A DNA stretch of 64,000 nucleotides from an uncultured Clostridia bacterium. Its GTDB lineage: Bacteria > Bacillota > Clostridia > Christensenellales > Borkfalkiaceae. Below the pieces are notes generated by a model, which did not search any database, was not told the origin of the DNA, and worked only from the letters and a program-made list of their open reading frames with translations. Both the position numbers and the translations under genes were made by a program. Of the stretch, positions 29,854 through 38,734 are shown one piece after another; the stretch's first letter is position 1; every line of letters begins with the position of its first letter. Location of the stretch: contig CALVHL010000001.1 in assembly GCA_944327625.1 (NCBI GenBank), positions 62,001-126,000 on the forward strand, read 5' to 3'.

Positions 29854-31035
29854 ATGATCTATATATTCTGGGCAATCGTTGCGATTGCGGCGATAGGCGC
29901 GATAATCGGCGCGTTCAGGAGGTACACCCGCACGTCGGTGTGGGGGCTTTCGGTCGGCGTCACGTTCGTCGCAATGTTCTATACCGCAAAGCTCATCGGT
30001 AAATCTGCCGAATACTATGTATATATCGTCTGCGGCGTGACGGCAGGCGTGTTCCTCATCGCTACTGCGCTTTTCGCGCTCGTCGGCAAGATTATAGGCA
30101 ACGCGAGGGAGTCCAAGCGCCGCTTCAACAGCTTCGCCGTTCAGGACGAACTCGACGAAGTAAACGAATTCATCTTAAATTCGGTCGACAAGAAGAATAC
30201 CTCCGAATATAAAAAACTTTTAAAGCGCAAGAAGAAGCTCGGGCGCGTAAAGACGGGCGCGGGCGGAGTGATCGACGTCATCTTCGGCGCGGTTTCTGGC
30301 GCGGCTAACGCTGGCATGGGCGCACTTGCCGCCGCCTGCTTCCTGCTCATCGTCGCAGATTTCACTTCGGGGCTCATTCCCTATCAGCAGTACACCGACT
30401 TCATAACCCCCATAATAAATTCCGGCGTGTGGAACCACTGGGGCATGAAGCTCGCCTTCGACGTCATTCTCATCTGTATTCTCTGCGGCAGCTTCCGCGT
30501 AGGTTACAGGGCGGGCATCTGTTCTATGCTCGTCACGCTCGTCATTCTCGGCCTTATCGGCGGCGCGGGCTACGGCTCTTACATAATTGCAAGCAGCGAC
30601 GCCTGCGCGCCCTTTGTCACCTCCATATCCGACGGCATGCTTGCGGCTCTGCCCGAAGCATTCGCGCAGTATAAGCCGATGATCGCCACGATTATAGTGA
30701 CGGTCGTGCTGTTCCTCATACTGCTCATAGTCATAATTATTCTCGGCATATTCCTGCCCAAGCTCGTCGACAAACTGCGCGACAGCAGCGTATTCATGGC
30801 TTGCGACGGCGTGCTCGGCGCGATAGTTCTGACGGCTTTCGTATTCGGTCTTCTTCTCGCCGTCGGCGGCATACTCTACGGCCTCGGCGACAGCGTCGAT
30901 CTCACGCTGCTCGACGAGTATATGAACGCCTCCAAGTTTGCCGACTGTATGTATGCGCTCAATCCCTTCGGTGAGTTCTTCTCCAACCTCGTCATTCAGT
31001 TCCAGAACGGCTTCGGGCTTGCGGAACAGCAATAA
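29854..31035 (+). CDS. Hypothetical polytopic membrane protein, possibly CvpA-like
   Basis: 393 residues. Roughly nine hydrophobic segments, grouped as three at the N-terminus (1-85), one after a charged central region (about 90-130, EVNEFILNSVDKK...KRKKKLGR) and five after that. The N-terminus GAFRRYTRTSVWGLSVGV resembles CvpA/colicin-V-production proteins, which begin with a helix, an Arg-rich loop and a Gly-containing helix; the likeness is only suggestive. It is 11 nt after glnS with GGAGG upstream and ends at a strong terminator. Confidence 0.68.
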   Translation: MIYIFWAIVAIAAIGAIIGAFRRYTRTSVWGLSVGVTFVAMFYTAKLIGKSAEYYVYIVCGVTAGVFLIATALFALVGKIIGNARESKRRFNSFAVQDELDEVNEFILNSVDKKNTSEYKKLLKRKKKLGRVKTGAGGVIDVIFGAVSGAANAGMGALAAACFLLIVADFTSGLIPYQQYTDFITPIINSGVWNHWGMKLAFDVILICILCGSFRVGYRAGICSMLVTLVILGLIGGAGYGSYIIASSDACAPFVTSISDGMLAALPEAFAQYKPMIATIIVTVVLFLILLIVIIILGIFLPKLVDKLRDSSVFMACDGVLGAIVLTAFVFGLLLAVGGILYGLGDSVDLTLLDEYMNASKFADCMYALNPFGEFFSNLVIQFQNGFGLAEQQ

Positions 31036-31052
31036 ATCTTGATATGTAACTC

Positions 31053-31098
31053 ATATACCGCGCGGAAAAATAGCGTTTTCCGCGCGGTATATTTTAAG
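31053..31098. terminator. Terminator after the CvpA-like gene
   Basis: Perfect 17-bp stem (31053-31069 with 31076-31092), loop of 6 nt, followed by TTTTAAG. It also faces the convergent DUF1540 gene. Confidence 0.9.
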
Positions 31099-31111
31099 TC
31101 CCTCAAAAAGG

Positions 31112-31264
31112 TCAGGTCTTGTCCATATAGCTTTCGCAGCAGGTGTCGTTGTCGCTGTCGTGGCAGCAGCCGACGTGAATCTTGTCGAGGGTGCAGTTGC
31201 ATCCGTTGTGGTTGAACTTGCAGTTGGAAACGTCGCAAGAAATACCCATATTGATTTTTTCCAT
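31112..31264 (-). CDS. DUF1540 small cysteine-rich protein
   Basis: 50 residues, too short for a simple ORF search but convincing. It starts MEKINMGISCDVSNCKFNHN with the family pattern C-x4-C, then GCNCTLDKIHVGC, then CCHDSDNDTCCESY, giving nine cysteines. DUF1540 proteins are found in spore-forming and related Clostridia and are thought to bind metal. GGAGG lies 7 nt before the ATG. Divergent from rplI. Confidence 0.85.
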   Translation of the reverse strand: MEKINMGISCDVSNCKFNHNGCNCTLDKIHVGCCHDSDNDTCCESYMDKT

Positions 31265-31319
31265 AAGGTTACCTCCGTAAAGATATTTTGTGCAGCGCCC
31301 CTTAAATTATTCACAGCTA

Positions 31320-31348
31320 TTGACAAATTGCCGCCGAAAGGGTAAACT
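31320..31348 (+). promoter_or_regulatory. Promoter of rplI
   Basis: -35 TTGACA (31320-31325), 17-bp spacer, -10 TAAACT (31343-31348). CGGAGG precedes the start at 31389. Confidence 0.75.
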
Positions 31349-31388
31349 ATTAAGGAGAACAAATCAAAGACTATTCGGAGGAATACGC

Positions 31389-31835
31389 ATGAAAGTAATA
31401 CTCTTAAAGGACGTTCAGGGACAGGGCAAAAAGGGTGAACTCGTCGAGGTAAACGAGGGATATGCCCGCAACTTTCTCATCAAGAAAGGCCTTGCGGAGG
31501 TCGCTACCGCCACAAAGATAAACGAACTCAACCAGCGCAAGGCGAGCGAGGAATTTCACCGCCAGGAAGATATCAAGGCAATGACCGCTCTCGCGGCGGA
31601 ACTCAAAGGCAAGTCCTTCGGCGTGACCATAAAGGTAGGACAGGGCGGAAAGGTGTTCGGCTCGGTGACGGGCGCGAACATTGCAGAGGCAATGAGCAAG
31701 GCGGGCTATGACGTCGACAAGCGCAAAATATTGCTTGCCCAGCCCATAAAGAGCACGGGCGACTATGAAGTCGACATTAAGCTGCTTGAAGGCGTGTCGA
31801 CGCGCGTAAAAGTGCTCGTCCGCGGCGAGGAATAA
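31389..31835 (+). CDS. rplI: 50S ribosomal protein L9
   Basis: 148 residues, standard length. [30 protein letters not shown] is the N-terminal rRNA-binding domain, followed by the long connecting helix and the C-terminal domain with GKVFGSVT and the KRKI segment. The start at 31389 is preferred over an upstream extension because GGAGG lies just before it and L9 begins MKVIL. In many Firmicutes rplI is linked to dnaB or gdpP; neither is here. Confidence 0.96.
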   Translation: MKVILLKDVQGQGKKGELVEVNEGYARNFLIKKGLAEVATATKINELNQRKASEEFHRQEDIKAMTALAAELKGKSFGVTIKVGQGGKVFGSVTGANIAEAMSKAGYDVDKRKILLAQPIKSTGDYEVDIKLLEGVSTRVKVLVRGEE

Positions 31836-31875
31836 CGAAGAATATTTCGCGCAGACAATAATCTCGCATAAAGTT

Positions 31876-31914
31876 AAAGGCGTTTACCGCAATCGGGTAA
31901 ACGCCTTTTAAGTT
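31876..31914. terminator. Terminator of rplI
   Basis: Stem AAAGGCGTTTACC (31876-31888)/GGTAAACGCCTTT (31896-31908) followed by TT. It also serves the convergent DUF2207 gene. Confidence 0.88.
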
Positions 31915-31922
31915 GTCACTAT

Positions 31923-33788
31923 TTATCTTCCGCGAGAGCCGCCGCCGCCGTGTCCGCCACCGCCGCGACCGCCGAAGCTGCCGCTTCCGCCGCCGCTCAG
32001 CCCCGAAGAACTCGGGCGGGATACGAAGGAGGAGGACATATTGTTGTTGATCGAATGTAAAGCCGCGCAGAACAGCAGATAGTCGAACGCGCCCGTATAG
32101 CCCGTCGCCCACTGAGGAGGCGCGACCGTGAGGTCCTTGAACTTTTCCTCCCATATATCCGAAACGCCCAGAACCTGCGCGTAGGGCAGTATCTTATAGT
32201 ACAGCTCGGGGTTGGTTTCAAGCATTTCTTCAAGCTTTTCCTTTTCGACGTCGGTTATGAATTCCTTGAAGCCGATTACGTCGCCCTGCACTTTTTCATA
32301 TTCGGGTGTGCGCATTATGAACGAAACCGAAAGCATTATTATCGCAAACCCGACGAGGCATAACAGCACTTTGGGTACGGGTTCGATTATGTACGAGGGC
32401 ACGACGATGAGCGCATAGACAATCGAAATGACGAGGCTGACGAAGGCAATGCCGAGATAGAGCAATACGCAGGTGCGCTTTTTAAGCTTGCCCGACCGCT
32501 CGTAGACCATTCTCGTCAGCGTATACACTATGAAAGCAGGTATGAGCATGAAGAACGGCAGCATATAGAGGAATGTGATATTGATCGTCGCTATCGCCAT
32601 AATGAGCGGCGTGACGCTCATCAGCAGCCCGCCTATCAGTGCGAAGATGAGCGAAACGGTCGTGCTCTTTGTGTCGTACATCTTGCAGTGAATGCTGTCG
32701 ACTTCGCGCGTCACGATCTCGACGGTGCGGTAGAATTTGTTTTTAAGGCTGCTCACCCTGACGCTCGCCGCGTTGAGGAACAGGTTGTCGAACATATACT
32801 TCTGATAGTGCGGCATATATGAGGGAATGGCGACAGCCTGACGGATAAGCACTATGTCGTCGGGGTTGGTCATGTCTATTTTGAGGTACCCCTTGTTCGC
32901 CCAATAGAAGATGAGCGAGGTTATGTCAGAACTGTCGACGGTATTGTCTATTAGCTTGCCCATGGAGAGCGGATCGAACCTGTCGCAGGCGTCGAAGTTG
33001 GGCACGACGGTTATGCCGCCGCGGTTGAATTTGAGCAGCTTCAACACGACCAGCGCGCCGATAATCAGGCAGCCGACTATGACTATTATGTACGGCGTAA
33101 TATCGATTTTGGTCGAGAGTACGCCTTCCCCGAAATGCAGATCGAACGTAACGCCGTTGTATGCGGGGAGGGAGGCGACTTGGAGGGTAATGGTGTTCCC
33201 GTCAAGCTGATAGTCGGATGTTGAGGTGGTGCCGAGCTCGCCGACGTAGCAATCGGCGTCCTTAAACCCGTCGGGCAGGTTAATAGTCACCGAAACGTCG
33301 TTAATCGTCGTGTCATAGCCGAAGCCGACGGCGTTGATGCTCAGCGTCGTCTCGCTCGTCGGTTTGGTCACGGCGTATTCGTATGTCAGCAGATAGCGGT
33401 GCGTCTGTCCCGACTTGTATGAGGTGTCGCCTATGTCGACGGTTATAAAGCCGGAATATTCGCTCTCGACCGCGTATTCGACCGCCGTCGTCTCGCCGTC
33501 TATTATCTCCGCGCAACGCACGTTTCTCACTCTGTCGCCCGCATTGACGGGAATATCTCGCAGAATACCCGTGTTGCGCGTTCCCGTATAGCGCACGGTG
33601 AAGTCCTCGGTGACGGTCATGGTGAGGTCGGCGTTGACGTCGTAGGTCAGAGCATACTGTTCGTAGTAATAGTCGTAATAACCCGCCGCGTAGACCTCGC
33701 CGCCGCCCGCGGAAAAAATCAGATAGGTTGAAATTATCATTATCGCCGCGGCAAAGAGCGGCAGGGCAGACTTTAAAATCTTTTTCAT
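31923..33788 (-). CDS. DUF2207 membrane protein
   Basis: 621 residues from the preferred start. N-terminal signal anchor (about 7-28, SALPLFAAAIMIISTYLIF), a large extracytoplasmic beta-rich DUF2207 region (about 40-235; the DLTMTVTEDFTVRYTGTRNTG strand pair), then a membrane helix near 240 and a cluster of four more (about 390-500). The C-terminus is extremely Gly-rich (GGGSGSFGGRGGGGHGGGG). Such proteins occur with LemA and are of unknown function, perhaps envelope stress. ATG at 33786-33788 is chosen because the signal anchor begins there; the longer frame adds nine residues without a site. lemA is 49 nt upstream. Confidence 0.88.
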   Translation of the reverse strand: MKKILKSALPLFAAAIMIISTYLIFSAGGGEVYAAGYYDYYYEQYALTYDVNADLTMTVTEDFTVRYTGTRNTGILRDIPVNAGDRVRNVRCAEIIDGETTAVEYAVESEYSGFITVDIGDTSYKSGQTHRYLLTYEYAVTKPTSETTLSINAVGFGYDTTINDVSVTINLPDGFKDADCYVGELGTTSTSDYQLDGNTITLQVASLPAYNGVTFDLHFGEGVLSTKIDITPYIIVIVGCLIIGALVVLKLLKFNRGGITVVPNFDACDRFDPLSMGKLIDNTVDSSDITSLIFYWANKGYLKIDMTNPDDIVLIRQAVAIPSYMPHYQKYMFDNLFLNAASVRVSSLKNKFYRTVEIVTREVDSIHCKMYDTKSTTVSLIFALIGGLLMSVTPLIMAIATINITFLYMLPFFMLIPAFIVYTLTRMVYERSGKLKKRTCVLLYLGIAFVSLVISIVYALIVVPSYIIEPVPKVLLCLVGFAIIMLSVSFIMRTPEYEKVQGDVIGFKEFITDVEKEKLEEMLETNPELYYKILPYAQVLGVSDIWEEKFKDLTVAPPQWATGYTGAFDYLLFCAALHSINNNMSSSFVSRPSSSGLSGGGSGSFGGRGGGGHGGGGSRGR

Positions 33789-33837
33789 ATTTTCCCCGAA
33801 AAAAAGAGACGGCAAAGATTATGCCGCCTCTTTCTCA

Positions 33838-34431
33838 TTAAAACGATACTTTTACGTTCTTTCTTTCTTCTTCGCTGTCAAGCTGGAAATACTCGACCTT
33901 TTCAAGATGCATGAGCCCTGCGATTATCGACTGGGGGAACAATTCCCTCACCGTATTGAACTTCTTGACGAGCGCGTTATAGTACTTTCTCTGCTCGGCA
34001 AGCTGGGCCTCGATGTTTTTGAGTTGGTTCGAAAGGTCGATGAAGTTGGTATTTGCCTGAAGCTGGGGATATTTCTCGATGACGACGTTGAAACTCTTAA
34101 TGGCGTTGCTCAGCTGTGCGTCCGCTTCAATTTTTTCTGCGGTGGTAGTGGCGGAGGCAGCGTTGTTTCTTGCCGCGATTACCTTTTGCAGCGTTTCGCT
34201 TTCGTGCTTGGCATATCCCTTGACCGTCTCAACGAGGTTGGGAATGAGGTCGTATCTCTTTTTGAGGTAGATGTCGATAGTGGCGAAAGCCTCCTCGTAC
34301 TGATTGCGCATTACCACAAAGTTATTGCGTATGGCTATTGCCCAGCTTATTGCGATAATGATAAGCAATACGATGACGGCAACGATGGCAATGGCTATCC
34401 AACCGCCCACCGACATTGCAAGCAGGTTCAT
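33838..34431 (-). CDS. lemA: LemA family protein
   Basis: 197 residues. N-terminal membrane helix (about 8-32), then the LemA helical domain: RNQYEEAFATIDIYLKKRYDLIPNLVETVKGY. The ATG at 34429-34431 has AAGGAG 8 nt upstream, better than the TTG at 34437 that lies 2 nt from the site. LemA proteins pair with DUF2207 proteins in many Firmicutes, and both presumably act at the cell envelope. It follows the NUDIX gene by 12 nt and shares its promoter. Confidence 0.93.
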   Translation of the reverse strand: MNLLAMSVGGWIAIAIVAVIVLLIIIAISWAIAIRNNFVVMRNQYEEAFATIDIYLKKRYDLIPNLVETVKGYAKHESETLQKVIAARNNAASATTTAEKIEADAQLSNAIKSFNVVIEKYPQLQANTNFIDLSNQLKNIEAQLAEQRKYYNALVKKFNTVRELFPQSIIAGLMHLEKVEYFQLDSEEERKNVKVSF

Positions 34432-34443
34432 CGTCAATTCTCC

Positions 34444-34938
34444 TTAAAATTTATTTTTAAGTTCCGCAAGCGCATTTTTGAGGAAATACTCCGCATCAGA
34501 GTCCTTCCTTATAGCGCTCAGGGCTTCTTCGGGTTCAAACCACTTTACTTCTGCAAGCTCCGACTCGTCAATGACGGCGTCGCCGTTCTCTGCGATTACG
34601 AGATAGTTGAGCATGAGTACGTTATGGCTCTCGTGATAGCGGCTGGACATATATTTGTACTTGACGACGTTGAGTTTGGTCTCCTCGCGGAACTCCCTCG
34701 TGACGGTCTTTTCGGCGGTCTCGCCCTTCTTTATATATCCGGCAATCAGGATATAGTCATCCTGGTTCTTGTGCTTTGCAAGCATTATCTTGTCTTTATT
34801 TCTGTTGGTCACAACCATTGAGACGGCGGTTGCGAATTGGGGGAAACGATATTCCCCGCAGCTCTTGCAGAAGGGGACGAGCCCTTCCTGATCGTGGAGT
34901 ACAAGAGCAAGTTTTTCTCCGCAATACGGACAATACAT
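34444..34938 (-). CDS. NUDIX hydrolase with zinc ribbon
   Basis: 164 residues. N-terminal zinc ribbon (Cys3, Cys6, Cys24, Cys27), as in NudC NADH pyrophosphatase, then a Nudix domain. The Nudix box runs from Gly67 to Leu89 as G-x5-E-x7-REFREETKL; Lys replaces the final Gly, while the metal-binding glutamates are kept. The substrate cannot be judged. It heads the nudix-lemA-DUF2207 operon. Confidence 0.9.
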   Translation of the reverse strand: MYCPYCGEKLALVLHDQEGLVPFCKSCGEYRFPQFATAVSMVVTNRNKDKIMLAKHKNQDDYILIAGYIKKGETAEKTVTREFREETKLNVVKYKYMSSRYHESHNVLMLNYLVIAENGDAVIDESELAEVKWFEPEEALSAIRKDSDAEYFLKNALAELKNKF

Positions 34939-35006
34939 TATTATTGAACTCCTTTTTTGCCCTGCGTCCTCGCAGAGCCTGAATTTATGACTTGTTATCT
35001 CTTTAC

Positions 35007-35035
35007 AGTATAATACATTTGAATTGACTTGTCAA
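35007..35035 (-). promoter_or_regulatory. Promoter of the nudix-lemA-DUF2207 operon
   Basis: Minus strand: -35 TTGACA (35030-35035), 17-bp spacer, -10 TATACT (35007-35012). Confidence 0.8.
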
Positions 35036-35116
35036 TAGGCGACTTCAAACAAAACTATATATAGTGCTTCTCTTGCCGATATTGACGAGGTTTTGCGTTA
35101 ATTTGGGTAAACCTCA

Positions 35117-35145
35117 TTGACAGCCGCGCGCCTTTACTATATAAT
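35117..35145 (+). promoter_or_regulatory. Promoter of the UDP-sugar pyrophosphorylase gene
   Basis: -35 TTGACA (35117-35122), 17-bp spacer, -10 TATAAT (35140-35145). An inverted repeat GAGGTTT/AAACCTC ends at the -35, a possible operator. Confidence 0.82.
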
Positions 35146-35195
35146 ATATCCGAGGTGCAAATAATGCGCCCACTCTCACGCAAAGGGGAAAAATT

Positions 35196-36416
35196 ATGGA
35201 TTACGAAGCGACAAAAAAGCTGCTTGCCGAACACGGGCAGGAACAGCTGTTGCAGTACTATGACGAACTTGACGAAGGTCAGAAAAAGACACTTCTCTCG
35301 GAAATAGAGCGCATAGATTTTTCGGTCATCGAACGCGCGTCCTCCGACGCAGGTCGGGCAAGGGGGGTAATTACTCCCGCAGACGCGGTCACGGCCGAGG
35401 ACATTGATAAAAACAGGGCAGAGTATGAAAAACTCGGCATCGATTGCATAAAGGCGGGCAAGGTCGCCGCCGTGCTGCTTGCGGGCGGACAGGGCACGAG
35501 GCTGGGCTCCGACGCGCCCAAGGGCACATTCAATATCGGCATAGACAGAAAGCTCTCCATCTTCGGCTGTCAGATGAACACCATAAAGGAGGTCGCCGCA
35601 AAGGCGGGCTATGCCTTCCACCTGTTCGTCATGACGAGCAGATTGAACGACGATGCAACCAAGAAATTCTTTGCCGAAAACGACTATTTCGGCTATCCCG
35701 CAGACAGAATACACTTCTTTATTCAGGGCGTTTCGCCCGCGTGCTCGCACGACAAGAAGGTATTTCTGGAAGAAAAGTACAGACCTGTGCTGACGCCCAA
35801 CGGCAACGGCGGCTGGTATTCGTCGCTCGTCGAAGCGGGGTATAAGGATATTCTGAAACGCGACGGCGTCGAATGGCTCAACGTGTACAGTGTCGACAAC
35901 GTCCTGCAGAAGATATGCGATCCCGTCTTCGTCGGCGCGACGCTCAAAAGCGGTTGCGCCTGCTCGGGCAAGGTCGTCAAAAAGGCCGCTCCCGAAGAAA
36001 AGGTCGGCGTACTCTGCAAGGAAGACGGCGCGCCTACGATAGTCGAATACTACGAACTCTCCGACGAAATGCGCAACGCCCGCGACGCGGGCGGCGAACT
36101 CACCTACCGCTGGGGTGTAATACTCAACTATCTTTTCAGCGTAAAGAAGCTCGACAGCATAGACCTTCGCGACCTTCCCTATCACCTCGCGGACAAGAAA
36201 GTGCCGCACATAGAAAACGGCGTTAAGGTAGAGCCGCAGTCGCCCAACGGCTATAAGTACGAGACGCTCGTCGTCGACATGATAAAGCTCATGGGCAGCT
36301 GCCTCGCCGTCGAAGTCGTGCGCGAGAGGGAGTTTGCGCCCGTCAAGAACCGCACGGGCGTGGACAGCGTCGACAGCGCGAGGGAACTTCTGAAGCTCAA
36401 CGGCGTAGAACTGTAA
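35196..36416 (+). CDS. UDP-sugar pyrophosphorylase (UDPGP family)
   Basis: 406 residues. The nucleotide loop is VAAVLLAGGQGTRLGSDAPKG, the UDPGP/UAP1 signature, near residue 90. The sequence resembles eukaryote-type UDP-N-acetylhexosamine pyrophosphorylases more than GalU or GlmU, with VEYYELSDEMRN and NYLFSVKKLD segments. It would make a UDP-sugar from UTP and a sugar-1-phosphate; GlcNAc-1-P, GalNAc-1-P or Glc-1-P are all possible. GGGG lies 8 nt before the ATG. It is monocistronic. Confidence 0.88.
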   Translation: MDYEATKKLLAEHGQEQLLQYYDELDEGQKKTLLSEIERIDFSVIERASSDAGRARGVITPADAVTAEDIDKNRAEYEKLGIDCIKAGKVAAVLLAGGQGTRLGSDAPKGTFNIGIDRKLSIFGCQMNTIKEVAAKAGYAFHLFVMTSRLNDDATKKFFAENDYFGYPADRIHFFIQGVSPACSHDKKVFLEEKYRPVLTPNGNGGWYSSLVEAGYKDILKRDGVEWLNVYSVDNVLQKICDPVFVGATLKSGCACSGKVVKKAAPEEKVGVLCKEDGAPTIVEYYELSDEMRNARDAGGELTYRWGVILNYLFSVKKLDSIDLRDLPYHLADKKVPHIENGVKVEPQSPNGYKYETLVVDMIKLMGSCLAVEVVREREFAPVKNRTGVDSVDSARELLKLNGVEL

Positions 36417-36426
36417 TTAAAAGACT

Positions 36427-36459
36427 GCTTGTCGCAGATTATTTGCGGCAAGCATTTTC
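36427..36459 (+). terminator. Terminator of the UDPGP gene
   Basis: Stem GCTTGTCGCA (36427-36436)/TGCGGCAAGC (36444-36453) followed by ATTTTC. Confidence 0.7.
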
Positions 36460-36475
36460 ACGGGGCGCGCTTTTG

Positions 36476-36504
36476 TTGACGGAGCGCCCGCATAGTGATA
36501 GAAT
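36476..36504 (+). promoter_or_regulatory. Promoter of the serine dehydratase gene
   Basis: -35 TTGACG (36476-36481), 17-bp spacer, -10 TAGAAT (36499-36504). Confidence 0.72.
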
Positions 36505-36538
36505 ATTAAGCCGAAAGAAAAAATTACGGGGTGCGGAA

Positions 36539-37741
36539 ATGCAATCTCTCAGGGAATTATTCCGTATAGGCGCAGGGCCTTCAAGCTCTCACAGCATGGG
36601 GCCGGAGGCGGCGGCGATAAAGCTCAAATCGCTCTATCCCGACGCTAAATTCAAGGTGATGCTCTGCGGCTCGCTCGCCCTTACGGGCAAGGGGCACGGC
36701 ACGGACGCCGTTTTAAGGCGCGTGCTCGGCGACGACGTCGAAATAATATTCGATTTCAGTCAGGAGCCGTTGCCTCATCCCAACACCATGCGCGTCGAGG
36801 TTATCAAGGATGGCAAGGCGATTGCTCATCACACCGTGCTGTCCGTCGGCGGCGGAAAAATAGTCTTTCAGGGCGAGGACATTGCAGCAACGCCCGAGGT
36901 CTATAAGCTCAACAGCTTCGAGCAGATCAAGGAGACGCTGCTCGACGATGATATGCGCATACCCGACTATGTTTTTTCGGTCGAGCCGGAGATTGAAAAA
37001 TATCTCCACGTCGTCTGGAACCAGATGAAGGCGACGCTCAAAGAGGGGCTGAGGGCGGAGGGTATGCTGCCCGGCGGGCTCAACGTTATGAGAAAGGCTA
37101 AATATCTCTGGCAGAGCAAGCATATCGGCGAAACCCCCGAGATAGAGGAAAACAGAAAGATCTGCGCCTACGCCTTTGCCGTGGCCGAGCAGAACGCCTC
37201 GGGCGGCAGGGTAGTCACCGCGCCCACCTGCGGGGCTTGCGGCGTCATTCCCGCCGTTCTCTACTATATGCAGAAAGAACACGGCTATGAAGACGACAAG
37301 ATAGTCAGGGCGCTCGCGGCGGCGGGGCTTATCGGCAACCTCATTAAGACCAACGCCTCGATAAGCGGTGCCGAGTGCGGCTGTCAGGCGGAAATAGGCA
37401 GCGCCTGCTCGATGGCGGCCGCCGCTCTTGCAGAGCTGTACGATATGGAGATAGAGCAGATAGAGTACGCGGCGGAAGTTGCCATGGAGCACCACCTCGG
37501 GCTGACCTGCGATCCCGTCAAGGGGCTCGTCCAGATCCCCTGCATAGAGCGCAACGCAGTCGCGGCGATGAGGGCGATAAATGCCGTAAATATCGCAAAT
37601 TTCCTTACATATACCCGCAAAGTCTCTCTCGATACGATAATTTCGACCATGTACGAGACGGGCAAAGACCTGTCAATGCGTTACAGAGAGACGAGCGAGG
37701 GCGGGCTTGCCAAGCTCTACCGCGCAGAAGCGGGCGAATAA
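36539..37741 (+). CDS. sdaA: L-serine ammonia-lyase, single chain, iron-sulfur
   Basis: 400 residues. The beta half (about 1-150) opens with RELFRIGAGPSSSHSMGPEAA; the alpha half has ASGGRVVTAPTCGACGVIPAV and AECGCQAEIGSACSMAAAALAEL, whose cysteines bind the 4Fe-4S cluster that activates serine. It deaminates serine to pyruvate. Firmicutes usually split the two halves into sdaAB and sdaAA, so this fused form resembles the enterobacterial arrangement. The start at 36539 is preferred over the longer frame from 36443, which begins before the promoter. Confidence 0.94.
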   Translation: MQSLRELFRIGAGPSSSHSMGPEAAAIKLKSLYPDAKFKVMLCGSLALTGKGHGTDAVLRRVLGDDVEIIFDFSQEPLPHPNTMRVEVIKDGKAIAHHTVLSVGGGKIVFQGEDIAATPEVYKLNSFEQIKETLLDDDMRIPDYVFSVEPEIEKYLHVVWNQMKATLKEGLRAEGMLPGGLNVMRKAKYLWQSKHIGETPEIEENRKICAYAFAVAEQNASGGRVVTAPTCGACGVIPAVLYYMQKEHGYEDDKIVRALAAAGLIGNLIKTNASISGAECGCQAEIGSACSMAAAALAELYDMEIEQIEYAAEVAMEHHLGLTCDPVKGLVQIPCIERNAVAAMRAINAVNIANFLTYTRKVSLDTIISTMYETGKDLSMRYRETSEGGLAKLYRAEAGE

Positions 37742-37774
37742 TCGGCAAAGTTAAAATTAAATTCATAAAAACAA

Positions 37775-37805
37775 AAAGCGGACGATGAAGATCGTCCGCT
37801 TTCGC
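37775..37805. terminator. Bidirectional terminator between sdaA and metA
   Basis: 12-bp stem AAAGCGGACGAT (37775-37786)/ATCGTCCGCTTT (37791-37802), loop GAAG. Confidence 0.88.
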
Positions 37806-37810
37806 ATATA

Positions 37811-38719
37811 TTAAAGTTTGTACGGCGTAACCTGATATACATAGTAATTCAGCCAGTTTATGTAGAACAGGTTGGCCGTCGACGACCAGTTCATCTTGAC
37901 CTCGGTCATCTCCTTGTCGGCGAAATAGTTGACGGGCGGCTTGATGTCCAGCCCCTTCGCCTTGTCGCGCTCATATTCCTTTTTGAGCGTGTCTCTGTCA
38001 TATTCCATGTGCCCCGTGACGAATACCTGACGGTTGTCGAGGCTCTTGATTATGCTCGCCCCCGCCCGCTTGGAGTAGGCGAGTATTTTAAGTTCGGGCA
38101 CGTTCTTGATGTCCTCGGCGTAGATTATCGTATGGCGGGAGTGCGGCATGTGGAACTCGTCCGAAATGCCGCGCATAAGCGGTTCTATGCTGCCGTCGCG
38201 CACGCGCTGGTGGGCGAATATGCCGAAGCACTTTTCTTTGAGCGGGTGCTTTTTAATGCCGTAGAAGTAGTGCAGGGCCGCCTGTGCGCCCCAGCAGATA
38301 AAGAGGGTGGAGGTGACGTTGGTCTTAGTCCAGTCGAAGATTTCTTCCAGCTCGCGCCAATAGGCAACGTCCTCGAATTCCATATTTTCGACGGGTGCGC
38401 CGGTTATGATCATGCCGTCGAAGCGCCTGCTCTTTATGTCGGAAAAGTTCTTGTAGAACCTTTCAAGGTGTTCGGCTTCGGTATGGGTGGGGTTGTAGGT
38501 CTCCGTCCTTATGAGCGTCACGTTGACCTGCAAAGGAGAGTTTGAAAGCAGCCTCATGAACTGCGTTTCGGTCGTCTCCTTTGTAGGCATGAGGTTGAGT
38601 ATGGCAATCTCTATGGGGCGAATGTCCTGCAAAGTCGCCCTGTCGCTGTCCATTACGAAAATTCTTTCGCTCGTCAGTATTTTGTATGCGGGTATGTCCT
38701 TGTCAATAACTATCGGCAT
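37811..38719 (-). CDS. metA: Homoserine O-acyltransferase
   Basis: 302 residues, full length for MetA (homoserine O-acetyl or O-succinyltransferase, first committed methionine step). The catalytic cysteine is in TLFICWGAQAALHYFYG; the His of SHSRHTII and the downstream Glu complete the triad. Beside a MetY-like sulfhydrylase it most likely makes O-acetylhomoserine, as in other Firmicutes. It follows metY by 15 nt in one operon. Confidence 0.95.
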   Translation of the reverse strand: MPIVIDKDIPAYKILTSERIFVMDSDRATLQDIRPIEIAILNLMPTKETTETQFMRLLSNSPLQVNVTLIRTETYNPTHTEAEHLERFYKNFSDIKSRRFDGMIITGAPVENMEFEDVAYWRELEEIFDWTKTNVTSTLFICWGAQAALHYFYGIKKHPLKEKCFGIFAHQRVRDGSIEPLMRGISDEFHMPHSRHTIIYAEDIKNVPELKILAYSKRAGASIIKSLDNRQVFVTGHMEYDRDTLKKEYERDKAKGLDIKPPVNYFADKEMTEVKMNWSSTANLFYINWLNYYVYQVTPYKL

Positions 38720-38734
38720 ATTTTCTCCGTCTTA

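Noticed and set aside
35055..36209. A 384-codon open frame on the minus strand
   Set aside because: Overlaps the UDPGP gene and its promoter; sequence is not protein-like.
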